64,000 nucleotides of DNA from Durusdinium trenchii. Lineage: Eukaryota; Sar; Dinophyceae; Suessiales; Symbiodiniaceae. The stretch is taken from NCBI GenBank assembly GCA_963970005.1, contig CAXAMN010006524.1, positions 179,429-243,428 on the forward strand. Reading direction: 5' to 3'. Positions 51,857-60,992 of the stretch are shown here, piece after piece; position 1 is the first letter of the stretch; each line of letters begins with the position of its first letter. The notes below the pieces were generated by a model. The model saw only the letters and a list, made by a program, of their open reading frames with translations. It was not told the origin of the DNA and made no database searches. Both the position numbers and the translations under genes were made by a program.

Positions 51857-53350
51857 GTGACAGTGAAGTGTTGCAAGTTTCAGGTCTCAGCCCGCAACTT
51901 TGCCACTATTTCGCGCCTTAAACATGTTTTGCACTCACAGACAATACGCTCCTTTGTTGGTAACTCCTTTCATCCCAAGCTTATCAGCCTTGCCATTGGC
52001 ACACCTGATCACGTTCGAGCATGGATCCAAGGAGAAACCGAATGCTTCTTTGGGGTAGCCTCACCGGATGATGTTAGACAAGGGTATGTCTCCTTTAGAC
52101 AAACCATTGAAAATAATCTCAAAATGTCGGGCAGAAGCACCCAAGTTGCAATTGTCCCGGAGCCCTACCGACACATTAACTTTCGGAGCTTGGTGATGTC
52201 GCCAGTCACGAGGCCTCCAATTGCTCAACCTATAGTAACACAGATACTACCGCCTTATCTCACCAAAGAAGCCATTGACTGCAGTAATAAGGATAGGCGA
52301 GAGCAACGCTTTGACATTCTCGGCAAAGAGCCCTTGATCAAGTTTCTTACAGACCTTAACCTCCTCAGCTATGTGGAGCAAGCAGCGGTACCGCAACGGA
52401 TCTTCTTCAGTGAAGAGATTGTGCAAGCCTTGTGTACCCTTTCTGTCAACAGTGATGCTCTTAATACTTATCGGCAAGAACTACTGTATCACTGCACCTA
52501 TCACAGAATCACTCTATTTCTGCGACAGCTTCTTATTACGATCAAAACAGCTGACACAGGATTCATCATTTGTTGGCTCGCCCATCAGCCAAATCACATG
52601 AGGTATCTTGGTCCTAGTCGAGCCACACACCTATATTTATTGCGTCTCCATGACACACTCGAGATTCTACTCTTCAAGTATGGTGGAGAGCCCGTGCGCA
52701 TTTGTCAGCCCTCGCAGTCGTCCTCCTGGTATCGCTCCATGTTTGGTTTTCAAAGAAACCCCCAGGGAGTTGGAACGGAACATATATGTGCTTTTGCAAT
52801 CCAACAGGAACGCATCTGCACAATTACTGAGAAGCCGTGGGCACATAGTTTTATTGAGCCAGGATGTGCATTGTGGAGGCTTTCCCACCTGTTGCTGGCA
52901 GCAGAGAACCGAGTATGCAAAGAACCCTTTGCAAATGTTTGTCATCTAATGTCAGGGAACTTCCCTGTCATCCTTATTGGGGGGCTCCTCCAGGATTGGT
53001 GCCTTAGCATCTGTCCTGAAAGTGCACGAGCAGCTCACCCACGACTCCAAGAAAATATCTGGCAAGCAGATAAATTGCCCAATTTCTGTCTGCTGCTCAT
53101 CCACCAACTCGAAGCCCCAGAAACCAGCAGTTGTGAACGGCTGATTTCACTTATGCCTACACCACACACCCCACATCCAGTTCTTCCTGCGACCAGTGCA
53201 GCAGAACAAGCTGCTACTCATATTCCTACTGAGGCTTGCATTGACGATTGTCGTCTTATGACGCTAAAATCGGTTTGGTACGTTTGCACACAAGGAGAGA
53301 TTTCGGCAAAGATTTTTCACAGAGCTAAGGCTCTTATACACGCTGAATGA
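51857..53350 (+). CDS. Continuation of the DNMT (motif X) plus unidentified 450-residue region
   Basis: In the same frame as the DNMT, separated only by one TAA. The first 50 residues contain IRSFVGNSFHPKLISLAIG, fitting motif IX/X of C5-methyltransferases (G-N-S-F-H). The rest has no domain I recognise. It includes SDALNTYRQELLYHCTYHRI, SSSWYRSMFGFQRNPQGVG and a Thr/Pro/Ala-rich linker before the end. The stop TGA overlaps the ATG of the 1953-codon frame (ATGA at 53347-53350), so translation of the next frame may be coupled by re-initiation. Confidence 0.75.
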   Translation: MTVKCCKFQVSARNFATISRLKHVLHSQTIRSFVGNSFHPKLISLAIGTPDHVRAWIQGETECFFGVASPDDVRQGYVSFRQTIENNLKMSGRSTQVAIVPEPYRHINFRSLVMSPVTRPPIAQPIVTQILPPYLTKEAIDCSNKDRREQRFDILGKEPLIKFLTDLNLLSYVEQAAVPQRIFFSEEIVQALCTLSVNSDALNTYRQELLYHCTYHRITLFLRQLLITIKTADTGFIICWLAHQPNHMRYLGPSRATHLYLLRLHDTLEILLFKYGGEPVRICQPSQSSSWYRSMFGFQRNPQGVGTEHICAFAIQQERICTITEKPWAHSFIEPGCALWRLSHLLLAAENRVCKEPFANVCHLMSGNFPVILIGGLLQDWCLSICPESARAAHPRLQENIWQADKLPNFCLLLIHQLEAPETSSCERLISLMPTPHTPHPVLPATSAAEQAATHIPTEACIDDCRLMTLKSVWYVCTQGEISAKIFHRAKALIHAE

Positions 53351-56300
53351 CGCGGCTATGTAACCTACCCATCAAATCTCTCCGGTTAGTGCAGCGTACC
53401 CTCTCTACAGGCCTCAAAGCAGCATATTGGCATACTACCAGACAAACAAATGCTTCTATCACGCACGTCTCCTCCCTCCACTTCCTCATACATTTTCTTC
53501 ATCCCTCTCTGCCGTACCGGCAGATCATGATTGAGGACTTCCTCATGCTGTGTGGTTTTAATGGCAATGTCAACTTATCAGATGCCCTTCATTCTCTACG
53601 AGTCAACATTGGCAAGTTCACAGATTGTGTCGTCGCAGATCCGTCTGCATCTGTAGGCGATACCCCTCTTATTCTCCCAAATGAAGTTCAATCCTTACGC
53701 CAAATCCCGTCGAGATTTTGGCAGCTCTGCCATAACATTCTACAATTTCGTATGCAGAGGCCTAGCAACCTGCCGGTCTCTATAAAAGGCATTTACTCTT
53801 GGAATCTCAATAGCTGGTCTCCTGGACTTCCCACCAATGTGCACAAGACTTGGATAGTCAAAACTATGTTGAAACAAGCCCCAGTACTGCTACAGGAAAC
53901 AAAGTGGAATCAGGCTAATCTCCAATATCTATCTCACACGTGGCCTGATATTAAAGTAGTTACCACTCTGGCCAAGCAAAATCCGGGGGAGCAAGCTGGA
54001 GTTGCAATCCTATTTCCTCCAGGGTGGAAAGTCCTAGAAGAACGTGTCTTGGTCCAACACTATGCGGTTGCTGCTCGTGTTGAATACCAAGCTTGCACCA
54101 TATGGCTTGTTTCGGTCTACATACCTCCGAACAGCCCTAAGCCCTTTGTCTCAACCACTTTGCAAACAGTTCTTGCTCTGACTGATCATCCGGTCTTTGT
54201 TGGAGGTGACTTTAATCGCTGTGATCAGAATCACCTTCATACGTGGGATGATTTCCTTGTGCAGGCTGGGCTCACGGATGTTGATCCTGCACTTCCTACC
54301 TATCAATACCAAGACCAGGAATCCGCACTTGATCGATTCTTAGTGCCCAGCCTTTTCCTTGACGCAACACAACTTTTCGCTCGTGTACATGGCAGGTATC
54401 GCATTAGTACCTGTCACCATAAAGCCTTAATGCTCAGGCTAAAGATGAAACCGCGCCTTCGACCACATCCGCAGTCTGAAAAACATCATACCATACCGAC
54501 TCAAGTTTTTCTTGACCCACATGTAGCATCGGAAAGTCTACAGGCAGCTGCAAGGCAAGCTTCTCTACTTGCTCTTAAACGAAAAATCTCGTTAGCGCAA
54601 GAAACTAGGCTCGCTAGTGTTGTGCTCTCGCAGCACTGTCGTGCAATAGTTTGGAGCTGGTGGAGAACTCACTCTTGTCACTTCAAAAAGTTGTCTCCGC
54701 TAAAACGCTTATACAAGCTCTTGGGCAAAGAACAAACACACCTGCATATACGACAGGAAGAAGTACGACTGTTGTATGAGCAAAGTGCGGATACTGATCT
54801 TTTACAGCCATGGCAAACTCAGCAGGGATGCCTTTTGATTCCGGCCACCATCGTAGCTGCTGCTTTACAAGCAGCTGAAGTTGCAACCGCGGCAAACCTA
54901 CAAATACCCTTTGGCACTGACAACACAGACCCAGTCCAGCGAATTAGAAGGCAAAAAATGTTCTGGGACAGACTTAAAACCGTGTGCCCTAGAGGCACCT
55001 TCTATCATGGACCTTTGTTGCAACATAATGGGCAAGAGTGCCGTACAGCCCTTGAGTATGATGAAGCAATGCTTGCGACCCGTGACTTTTGGTTCACGCA
55101 CCCTGTTAAATATGATCGAGATTGGCATGACACGCTTTCGGCTTACCGACGGTGTGTCTCGCCGTGGCCAGAGATTCCTGAACCCACTGAGCAAGATTAT
55201 ATCGAACATCTCCTCCTTACTAAAGACTCAGCTCCCGGCCCTGATGGGTTACCTTATGCTCTTTGGCGGATGTTCCCGCAACAGACTGCTGCAATCCTTC
55301 AGGATGACTTTCACCATATCTTAGCTGGTGTCTTAGCACCACCCACTCAAGTAGGAGTATGGATTCCGAAAGCCAAACAAGGACCCACGGCAGACTTCTT
55401 CCGACCATTAGGCATGCCAGATACGCTTGACAGACTACAAGATGGCACCGCTGCTGCGATTCTTTTCCGAATCACCAGGCACAGCTTTCACCCTGCCCAA
55501 ACTCTGCTTAACTCCTTTCGAGAGCCGCAGAGAGCAGTGCTGGAAGTACAAGGAGCCCTTGAGGGTTCCTCTCCTGCTTCTGCCCTCTTTGCTGATCTAT
55601 CCAAAGCTTTTGAGCGTATCAATGCACATTGGATCCTGCATATACTACGTATTCGCCAGTGTTCCCCTTGGGTCCTCCAATTTGCGCGTTATCTACTGTT
55701 TGGCAGGAGAATTAGACACAAAGTACAAGGGCGACTTCTACCAGCAAGAAAAGTGCATTCTGGTGTTGATATGGGACGATCCACATCTGTTTACTTCTTC
55801 TGTCTTGCCATGGACCCAATATTTGTTGTACTCAATCAAATTCCACAAGTTATTGTGGTTGCTGGGTATGTTGATGACACTACGATAGTTGGTCGGCAGA
55901 CGGACTCGAGGTGGATTCAAGAGGTCTTTCAAAACATTAAGAGATGGAAATCTGCCGGTATTGTCATGGACACGCATCACTGCTGGCAAGTAGGATTCTC
56001 CAGCAGAGCCCTTGACGAAAACACGTTGTACAAAGTTGAAGATGTCTGGAGCTACGTAATTCCCATTCATGAATCAGGACAAGCCACTTGCAGTGCAGCG
56101 CTACAACGTGTCCCTGGTTATGCACGTCGCTTTGTCCTTAGACACGGTGACCACTGCATACACATGGCTTCAGATGCCATTCCTAGACTAGTAACTGAAG
56201 GGCACCCCATGCTTTGCCGTTTGGCAGCTAGTCCATGCCAATGTCGATCAAAAACACAACTGCTCACAAATGTCAGTTACACCGCTGAGCAGCTGTATTG

Positions 56301-59208
56301 TCTGGACCAAGCCGGATTAGGCGGTCAGTGTATTGTGCCGTCAACTGTCAATCTTGGTCTAACCATCCATACAGGGTGGACGTGTCAACTGACGAATGAG
56401 ACCATGGTCAAAGTGCAGCTGCAAACATCTCTCGTCACTTTGCTGTCGAAACAGCTTGCTAAATTCCGTACGAGGCTTGCTGCCGCCAAGCGGGCCAACC
56501 TCAGCATTCACATGAAGATTATATATTTCAACACCTTTTCACTGAGCCTTTTCTACTACTCGCAGACGCAACGCTTCTTCTCGCCCAAGCTTCTCAAGCC
56601 GCTGTACCATGCAATGGCAGATTTTTTGCTGCAGCGGCATTGGTTCCCGCAACATCTTATCGTTGGTCTCTGTAAGTGGCTGCGCTTAGGCCCGCTGCTT
56701 GACCCAACCATTATGCAGGCAATTTCCCTCTTTGGATGCTACTTACGGCAAGGGTATAGGTCCTTTGCAGAGGAACAAGCAGGTTCCTATGCCACACAAA
56801 TCCAGCAATGCTGGAAATATTGGCAAAAGCAGCTTCCAGCCGAGGACATACAGCGGCTTCTAGCCCTGGTAAGAGAAAACACCACACCGGCACAGAGAGC
56901 GAGTAGATTCAAGCAGCTCTTCAAACAACTAGCCGTCAACAAATTGCTTGCAACCTCGCATAGGCATTTGGTGGCGAGAATATACAAGAATGGTTGGGCC
57001 ATGGGGCCCTCTATTCTCTTCTTAAACTGGCTAGCGGATCTTCCTACCACCCAGGTAGGAGCAGTGCCACGCTATGCTGTCTTACGATGGGCCCTAGGAG
57101 AGGATGCTGACTTCTGGTTGCCCCTCAGGGGCAAACTCAGTCGTAGTCAACTCTGTGTTTGGTGTAGCAACAGTACACGATGCTTCCCATATGGACCAGG
57201 ATACGGAGCACTTTGCCCCGCTTGTTTCCTACCTGCTACTCCAATGGATCTTACCTTAAACAACCTTTCTGATGAAAGTAAGAATTTTTTGCATTTCCAT
57301 CAGATTATCGTGCCAGAGCCCAAGCAACTGCCCCCTGCTTTCTCTCGCCTACTGTCCTCTGTAGGCTGTCGAGCGCTTGGCTCGTATGTTCCCTGTGTAC
57401 TTTGTCAGAGTGGTTTCAACTCTATCGACCATTGGTTATCCTTCTGTCCAGTTGTGCATCTTACTTGGCTGGCTCTATGGGTTGCCCCGGCACCAGAAAT
57501 TACCTGGCGCAAGGTGCCGTCCCGCAGCACAGGAGTAGCACTTTGCTACATGCTTTTCCATCTTCGGCGACTTGTTACCGAATGTGGCGGACTCCGACCT
57601 AACATATTGTGTGCGCGCAACCGCAAGGTCTCGCACCATGTGCTTGACCTCTGGCAGCGCATCTACTCTTCGCTGCCTAGCACGCTGCTCAGAAACTTCC
57701 GTGCTCCGCCGCAATCCAGCAGTAATGCGTGTACTGACTCCACCAAAATTAGGTTGCAGCGTTTCCCCGCAGTTGTATTAGAAGCTGCACTGCTCCCTTC
57801 CAAGGGACTTGCAACGACACAGTCCTTTGCTAAAGGAGACACAATTGCCACTTTCGTTAAGCAGGACCACCGTCTACGGTTGCTCCTCTCACAATACCGA
57901 AAACTCCCTTTCCCTACTGCTACTGCATGTCTGGTACCTTTCTTGCGCCATTGTGGAGCCACGCATTTACGATTGCAAGCCATGGATAATCTGTCTGCAA
58001 ATACAATTCTTCTGCTAGGTGAGCCACAAGAATGGCAGGGATGCTTGGTACAATTCGACGGCTCTGCACATAAGAACACACAAACTGGGGGGGCAGGAGT
58101 TAGCTTGCTGCACGTCACGCCGTCCTCCACTTCCCTGGTCCAGTGGCTTTCCATTCCCTTTCTTTCTTGCCCTAACAATGTCATAGCAGAAGCACATGCC
58201 TGTCGAGCTGCCATAAATCTTGCATTGGAGTACTATGTCTCCTGTATGGCTAAGGGCATCCCCATTGACAGCATTGTGGTTCAAGGAGACATCTTGCCTG
58301 TCATTAATTATCTTCAGTACAAAGGAAGAATTAAAACACCCGCGGTTGTCGCCATTTTAGAACAATGTCAACAACTGCTTGCCCAAGCGCCTTGCCTGTT
58401 CCGTCTTGTCTATTTGCCACGGGAATGCAATCGTTTAGCCGACTACTTTGCTGGTCAGGCCAGTGCTGTAGCTAAGGAGGCGGAGGGCAACCCACTTGTC
58501 CCCTTGTATCATTTGGCTCTTCCGCCTTTCCACCTAGCACAAGCACTGGGCTTCATCGTTCAGCAGGGAGATGCATTGCAAGCCCCAGCTTTTGTTCTCA
58601 CGGAGTGTCCTTCTCCCACTCCCCAAGAAATGCACACGCTACTCCGAAGGCACCCACACTATAAATGGGTCGCAATGGACTACATTGCTATGGCAGTGTC
58701 GTCCTCTCATTGCCTCAGCGTAGGATACAAGCCCACAGTTGATGCCTTGGGAGGCCGGTTCTACTCAGTTGGCAATGCAGCGCAGCGGTTGCCGCGGCAG
58801 GTTCGGCTGCTCCTCTTTGGCAATTCGCATTGGGAGATAGATATTAGCGGAGCACACTATGAACTCATGAGACGACAATGCAAGACAGCGGAGGTTCACC
58901 TTACGTTACAGCCAATTGCGGAAATGAGAGATTATCTCAAAGGAGCTCTTCGGACATACATAGCAGAAGATGAAATTGGCCCCCTTGTAAAGACCTGGCC
59001 ACTTGTTATCATCAACAGTGCCACTCCGCAGGAAGCTATAGAGTACCTCAAGAAGCGCATACAAGCGGAACTATCAGGTCATTTAGTGAGTTTTGCTCGA
59101 GAAGTGTTCGCTGCTAGCCGTTATGCCATGCACCATCCCCCCTCATGGTGCCCAACTGGTCCAGAACGGACAGGGCGAGGGGCTCCTTTTCATTATTTTG
59201 AGGTCTGA
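53347..59208 (+). CDS. Large retroelement polyprotein: AP-endonuclease, reverse transcriptase, zinc knuckle, RNase H, polymerase-like C-terminus
   Basis: 1953 codons, unbroken. The endonuclease (about 147-370) has WNLNSW, LLQETKW, GGDFNRCDQ, LDRFLVPS and STCHHKALM, the catalytic N, E, D/N, D and H of LINE APE-type nucleases. The reverse transcriptase (about 620-900) has DSAPGPDGLP, VWIPKAK, FADLSKAFERIN (first catalytic Asp), HSGVDMGRSTSVYFF and AGYVDDTTIVG. Zinc sites are LCVWCSNSTRC...CPAC and CVLCQSGFNSIDHWLSFC (C-x2-C-x8-H-x4-C, about 1350), usual after LINE RTs. RNase H (about 1566-1710) has VQFDGSAHKN, IAEAHACRAA, VVQGDILP and NRLADYFAG. The last 250 residues hold WEIDISGAHYELMRR, discussed under findings. 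This is a non-LTR retrotransposon replicating by target-primed reverse transcription. It looks enzymatically intact up to the UGA. Confidence 0.93.
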   Translation: MTRLCNLPIKSLRLVQRTLSTGLKAAYWHTTRQTNASITHVSSLHFLIHFLHPSLPYRQIMIEDFLMLCGFNGNVNLSDALHSLRVNIGKFTDCVVADPSASVGDTPLILPNEVQSLRQIPSRFWQLCHNILQFRMQRPSNLPVSIKGIYSWNLNSWSPGLPTNVHKTWIVKTMLKQAPVLLQETKWNQANLQYLSHTWPDIKVVTTLAKQNPGEQAGVAILFPPGWKVLEERVLVQHYAVAARVEYQACTIWLVSVYIPPNSPKPFVSTTLQTVLALTDHPVFVGGDFNRCDQNHLHTWDDFLVQAGLTDVDPALPTYQYQDQESALDRFLVPSLFLDATQLFARVHGRYRISTCHHKALMLRLKMKPRLRPHPQSEKHHTIPTQVFLDPHVASESLQAAARQASLLALKRKISLAQETRLASVVLSQHCRAIVWSWWRTHSCHFKKLSPLKRLYKLLGKEQTHLHIRQEEVRLLYEQSADTDLLQPWQTQQGCLLIPATIVAAALQAAEVATAANLQIPFGTDNTDPVQRIRRQKMFWDRLKTVCPRGTFYHGPLLQHNGQECRTALEYDEAMLATRDFWFTHPVKYDRDWHDTLSAYRRCVSPWPEIPEPTEQDYIEHLLLTKDSAPGPDGLPYALWRMFPQQTAAILQDDFHHILAGVLAPPTQVGVWIPKAKQGPTADFFRPLGMPDTLDRLQDGTAAAILFRITRHSFHPAQTLLNSFREPQRAVLEVQGALEGSSPASALFADLSKAFERINAHWILHILRIRQCSPWVLQFARYLLFGRRIRHKVQGRLLPARKVHSGVDMGRSTSVYFFCLAMDPIFVVLNQIPQVIVVAGYVDDTTIVGRQTDSRWIQEVFQNIKRWKSAGIVMDTHHCWQVGFSSRALDENTLYKVEDVWSYVIPIHESGQATCSAALQRVPGYARRFVLRHGDHCIHMASDAIPRLVTEGHPMLCRLAASPCQCRSKTQLLTNVSYTAEQLYCLDQAGLGGQCIVPSTVNLGLTIHTGWTCQLTNETMVKVQLQTSLVTLLSKQLAKFRTRLAAAKRANLSIHMKIIYFNTFSLSLFYYSQTQRFFSPKLLKPLYHAMADFLLQRHWFPQHLIVGLCKWLRLGPLLDPTIMQAISLFGCYLRQGYRSFAEEQAGSYATQIQQCWKYWQKQLPAEDIQRLLALVRENTTPAQRASRFKQLFKQLAVNKLLATSHRHLVARIYKNGWAMGPSILFLNWLADLPTTQVGAVPRYAVLRWALGEDADFWLPLRGKLSRSQLCVWCSNSTRCFPYGPGYGALCPACFLPATPMDLTLNNLSDESKNFLHFHQIIVPEPKQLPPAFSRLLSSVGCRALGSYVPCVLCQSGFNSIDHWLSFCPVVHLTWLALWVAPAPEITWRKVPSRSTGVALCYMLFHLRRLVTECGGLRPNILCARNRKVSHHVLDLWQRIYSSLPSTLLRNFRAPPQSSSNACTDSTKIRLQRFPAVVLEAALLPSKGLATTQSFAKGDTIATFVKQDHRLRLLLSQYRKLPFPTATACLVPFLRHCGATHLRLQAMDNLSANTILLLGEPQEWQGCLVQFDGSAHKNTQTGGAGVSLLHVTPSSTSLVQWLSIPFLSCPNNVIAEAHACRAAINLALEYYVSCMAKGIPIDSIVVQGDILPVINYLQYKGRIKTPAVVAILEQCQQLLAQAPCLFRLVYLPRECNRLADYFAGQASAVAKEAEGNPLVPLYHLALPPFHLAQALGFIVQQGDALQAPAFVLTECPSPTPQEMHTLLRRHPHYKWVAMDYIAMAVSSSHCLSVGYKPTVDALGGRFYSVGNAAQRLPRQVRLLLFGNSHWEIDISGAHYELMRRQCKTAEVHLTLQPIAEMRDYLKGALRTYIAEDEIGPLVKTWPLVIINSATPQEAIEYLKKRIQAELSGHLVSFAREVFAASRYAMHHPPSWCPTGPERTGRGAPFHYFEV

Positions 59209-59622
59209 GAACAGCAGGTTACATGGGCTGCCTATTCCTTCTTGCAACCTCGGGTAGGATTTACTTCAGCCATTTGGTTGCATGATGGCTTCTGGGTAGC
59301 CCCGCGACCGGAGAATGCCTTTCTCACAGCCCTGCGTACTTATCTTTGCCAGACTTTTGGCTTTGACCTTGCCGAACCTCCGCTAATGAGGTGTGATCCC
59401 CTGCAGCCCAAATTTGCGCAGCTGTTATCTGAATGTAACTCTGCAACCCCTGTTACCGGCTCACACTCCCGTGCCTCCTCTCAACGGCCTCTCCCTGCTG
59501 TTGCGCGCATACACAAAAAACGCACTTTCACTGGCGCGCACCCCGAGCAGCAGGAAGCCCTCGAGCAACGACTCACGAAAAGAATTAAAGCGCGCAGTAC
59601 CAAGCGACGGCGTATACGATGA
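59209..59622 (+). CDS. In-frame continuation of the polyprotein beyond UGA
   Basis: Same frame as the 1953-codon protein and separated from it only by TGA at 59206-59208. It reads EQQVTWAAYSFLQPRVGFTS, then AIWLHDGFWVAPRPENAFL, TALRTYLCQTFGFDL and a basic Lys/Arg-rich end (TKRIKARSTKRRRIR) that could bind nucleic acid or be a nuclear signal. The HDGFWV stretch fits the C-motif of family-A DNA polymerases and would complete the polymerase-like module. Either the UGA is read through, or it is a disabling mutation. Confidence 0.6.
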   Translation, partial: EQQVTWAAYSFLQPRVGFTSAIWLHDGFWVAPRPENAFLTALRTYLCQTFGFDLAEPPLMRCDPLQPKFAQLLSECNSATPVTGSHSRASSQRPLPAVARIHKKRTFTGAHPEQQEALEQRLTKRIKARSTKRRRIR

Positions 59623-59634
59623 TTCGCGACTTAG

Positions 59635-60537
59635 GTGCACAAATGCAAAGAATCCCTCTTTTGCTTGATCTATTCCTTTGTCGCTGCTTTCCTTGTTACG
59701 CGTTTGGCTCCCTCCCTATCTGTTTATACTAATTACGTTTGCTTCACTTGTTGCTTATTGTCGCTTGTCGGAGTGTGGTTTGAATTTTGCCTGAAGTGTT
59801 GTCTCGTTTATGATTCCGCTATCTGGGCTCAAACTGCTGCGGCAGACAGGGCAGCTACCACGGGCGGATTGTTCCTGCAACCACTGTTCCATAAAGTAAT
59901 ATCTACCCCAGAGGAGAGGGTCTGGACCTTAGTCCAGATCCTCACTGAGCAGAGCACAGAGGCAACAGTGTGTGCCGTACCAATGGAAATTGGATCTGGG
60001 GGCCTGGACCTCTCTCCCTTTGCTCGCATGATCTATAAACACCCTGATGGAGAGGTACATTTTGTCCAACTCAATGTGATTGTAGCCCAGAGACAGCTAC
60101 CGCTGCGACTGGCTGTTGCTTGCTTCCCAAGAACTTGTTTGGATGATGGCGCATGCCCTCGCATATCGGAGATGCAATTAGTTGCGGTGCCAGCTGAGGT
60201 GCGCCGATCCTACCTGGTGCTCACTAGTGGGCAGGTCCTTTTTCCTTTCGAGGATTCGCCGCACATCACACATGATGGCGTTCTCCTGCATGGAAGGTGT
60301 GCCCCACAAAGGGCAATGGTTTATCGCATCCTTCAGCAAGCTGAATGTTTCTCTCCCCATGAATGGGCCGTGGGGCGAGGACAGGCCAGACCTCCAGAAC
60401 CGGGGCAAGCCTTAGCTTCCTTCCCTTTGTCCCTGTTGCCTCAGCTCGTCCGACACTGCCAATCCCGCCCTGGCTGTTGCCGCAAAGTCGCCCTACTCCC
60501 ATACATGAGCAATCAGTCAGAGCTAGTGGAGATATGA
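59635..60537 (+). CDS. Unidentified retroelement frame with hydrophobic N-terminus
   Basis: 300 codons. Residues about 8-60 form two hydrophobic segments (LFCLIYSFVAAFLVTRLAPS; YVCFTCCLLSLVGVWFEFCL), possible membrane helices. If the first Met is wrong they could be an artefact of leader sequence. The rest (VWTLVQILTEQSTEATVCAV, FVQLNVIVAQRQLPLRLAVA) is a soluble-looking domain I do not recognise. The stop overlaps the next ATG (ATGA, 60534-60537). Confidence 0.55.
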   Translation: MHKCKESLFCLIYSFVAAFLVTRLAPSLSVYTNYVCFTCCLLSLVGVWFEFCLKCCLVYDSAIWAQTAAADRAATTGGLFLQPLFHKVISTPEERVWTLVQILTEQSTEATVCAVPMEIGSGGLDLSPFARMIYKHPDGEVHFVQLNVIVAQRQLPLRLAVACFPRTCLDDGACPRISEMQLVAVPAEVRRSYLVLTSGQVLFPFEDSPHITHDGVLLHGRCAPQRAMVYRILQQAECFSPHEWAVGRGQARPPEPGQALASFPLSLLPQLVRHCQSRPGCCRKVALLPYMSNQSELVEI

Positions 60538-60839
60538 GCCCCCAGGCCGTTGCTGTGCGCCCCCCGGCCCAGCTAGGTGTGTATGCTCTGCAGGCCCTTA
60601 CTGACCAGGATGTGACTGATGGTCACGACGCGCCGCACGTACGGCTTAGTCGAGAACTCATCACTCGTGCTAGCACAGTGCGTGCCCTAGCGTGTGACAT
60701 CCAACGCACCTTCCAAAATGTACGTACACGTCGTCAGCACTGCAATGTTCAACCAGGGGCCAATGCGTGCTGGGCACTGGCTAGCGAAATGGACACGATA
60801 CTCACCGCCCTGCGAGAGACGCAGAGCGCCACCACATGA
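60534..60839 (+). CDS. Unidentified 101-codon retroelement frame
   Basis: Start MSPQAVAVRPPAQLGVY, chosen because its ATG overlaps the previous stop in ATGA. A longer frame from 60363 in the same phase exists but would run inside the previous gene. Helical C-terminal half: SRELITRASTVRALACDIQR, CWALASEMDTILTALRE. No family is recognised. Confidence 0.5.
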   Translation: MSPQAVAVRPPAQLGVYALQALTDQDVTDGHDAPHVRLSRELITRASTVRALACDIQRTFQNVRTRRQHCNVQPGANACWALASEMDTILTALRETQSATT

Positions 60840-60893
60840 GTGGTTTCCAGTGATGAACAGATCGAGCCTAGCATACTTATTGGCTGGTCGGTA

Positions 60894-60992
60894 ATGAGTG
60901 CGCTGACCCGCATTACGGGTTTCACTACCTACTTATTACAGACCTATGTCACCTTCCTGGTAGTTGTGTTTCTCCTGCTCCACACTGCATGA
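60894..60992 (+). CDS. Small hydrophobic peptide frame (32 aa)
   Basis: Reads MSALTRITGFTTYLLQTYVT and continues with a strongly hydrophobic FLVVVFLLLHTA end, one likely membrane segment. Its ATG overlaps the stop of a 13-codon frame (TAATG, 60892-60896), and its stop overlaps the next ATG (ATGA, 60989-60992). Two tiny frames of 5 and 13 codons (60836-60853, 60853-60894) precede it, each joined by one or four bases of overlap. Confidence 0.35.
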   Translation: MSALTRITGFTTYLLQTYVTFLVVVFLLLHTA

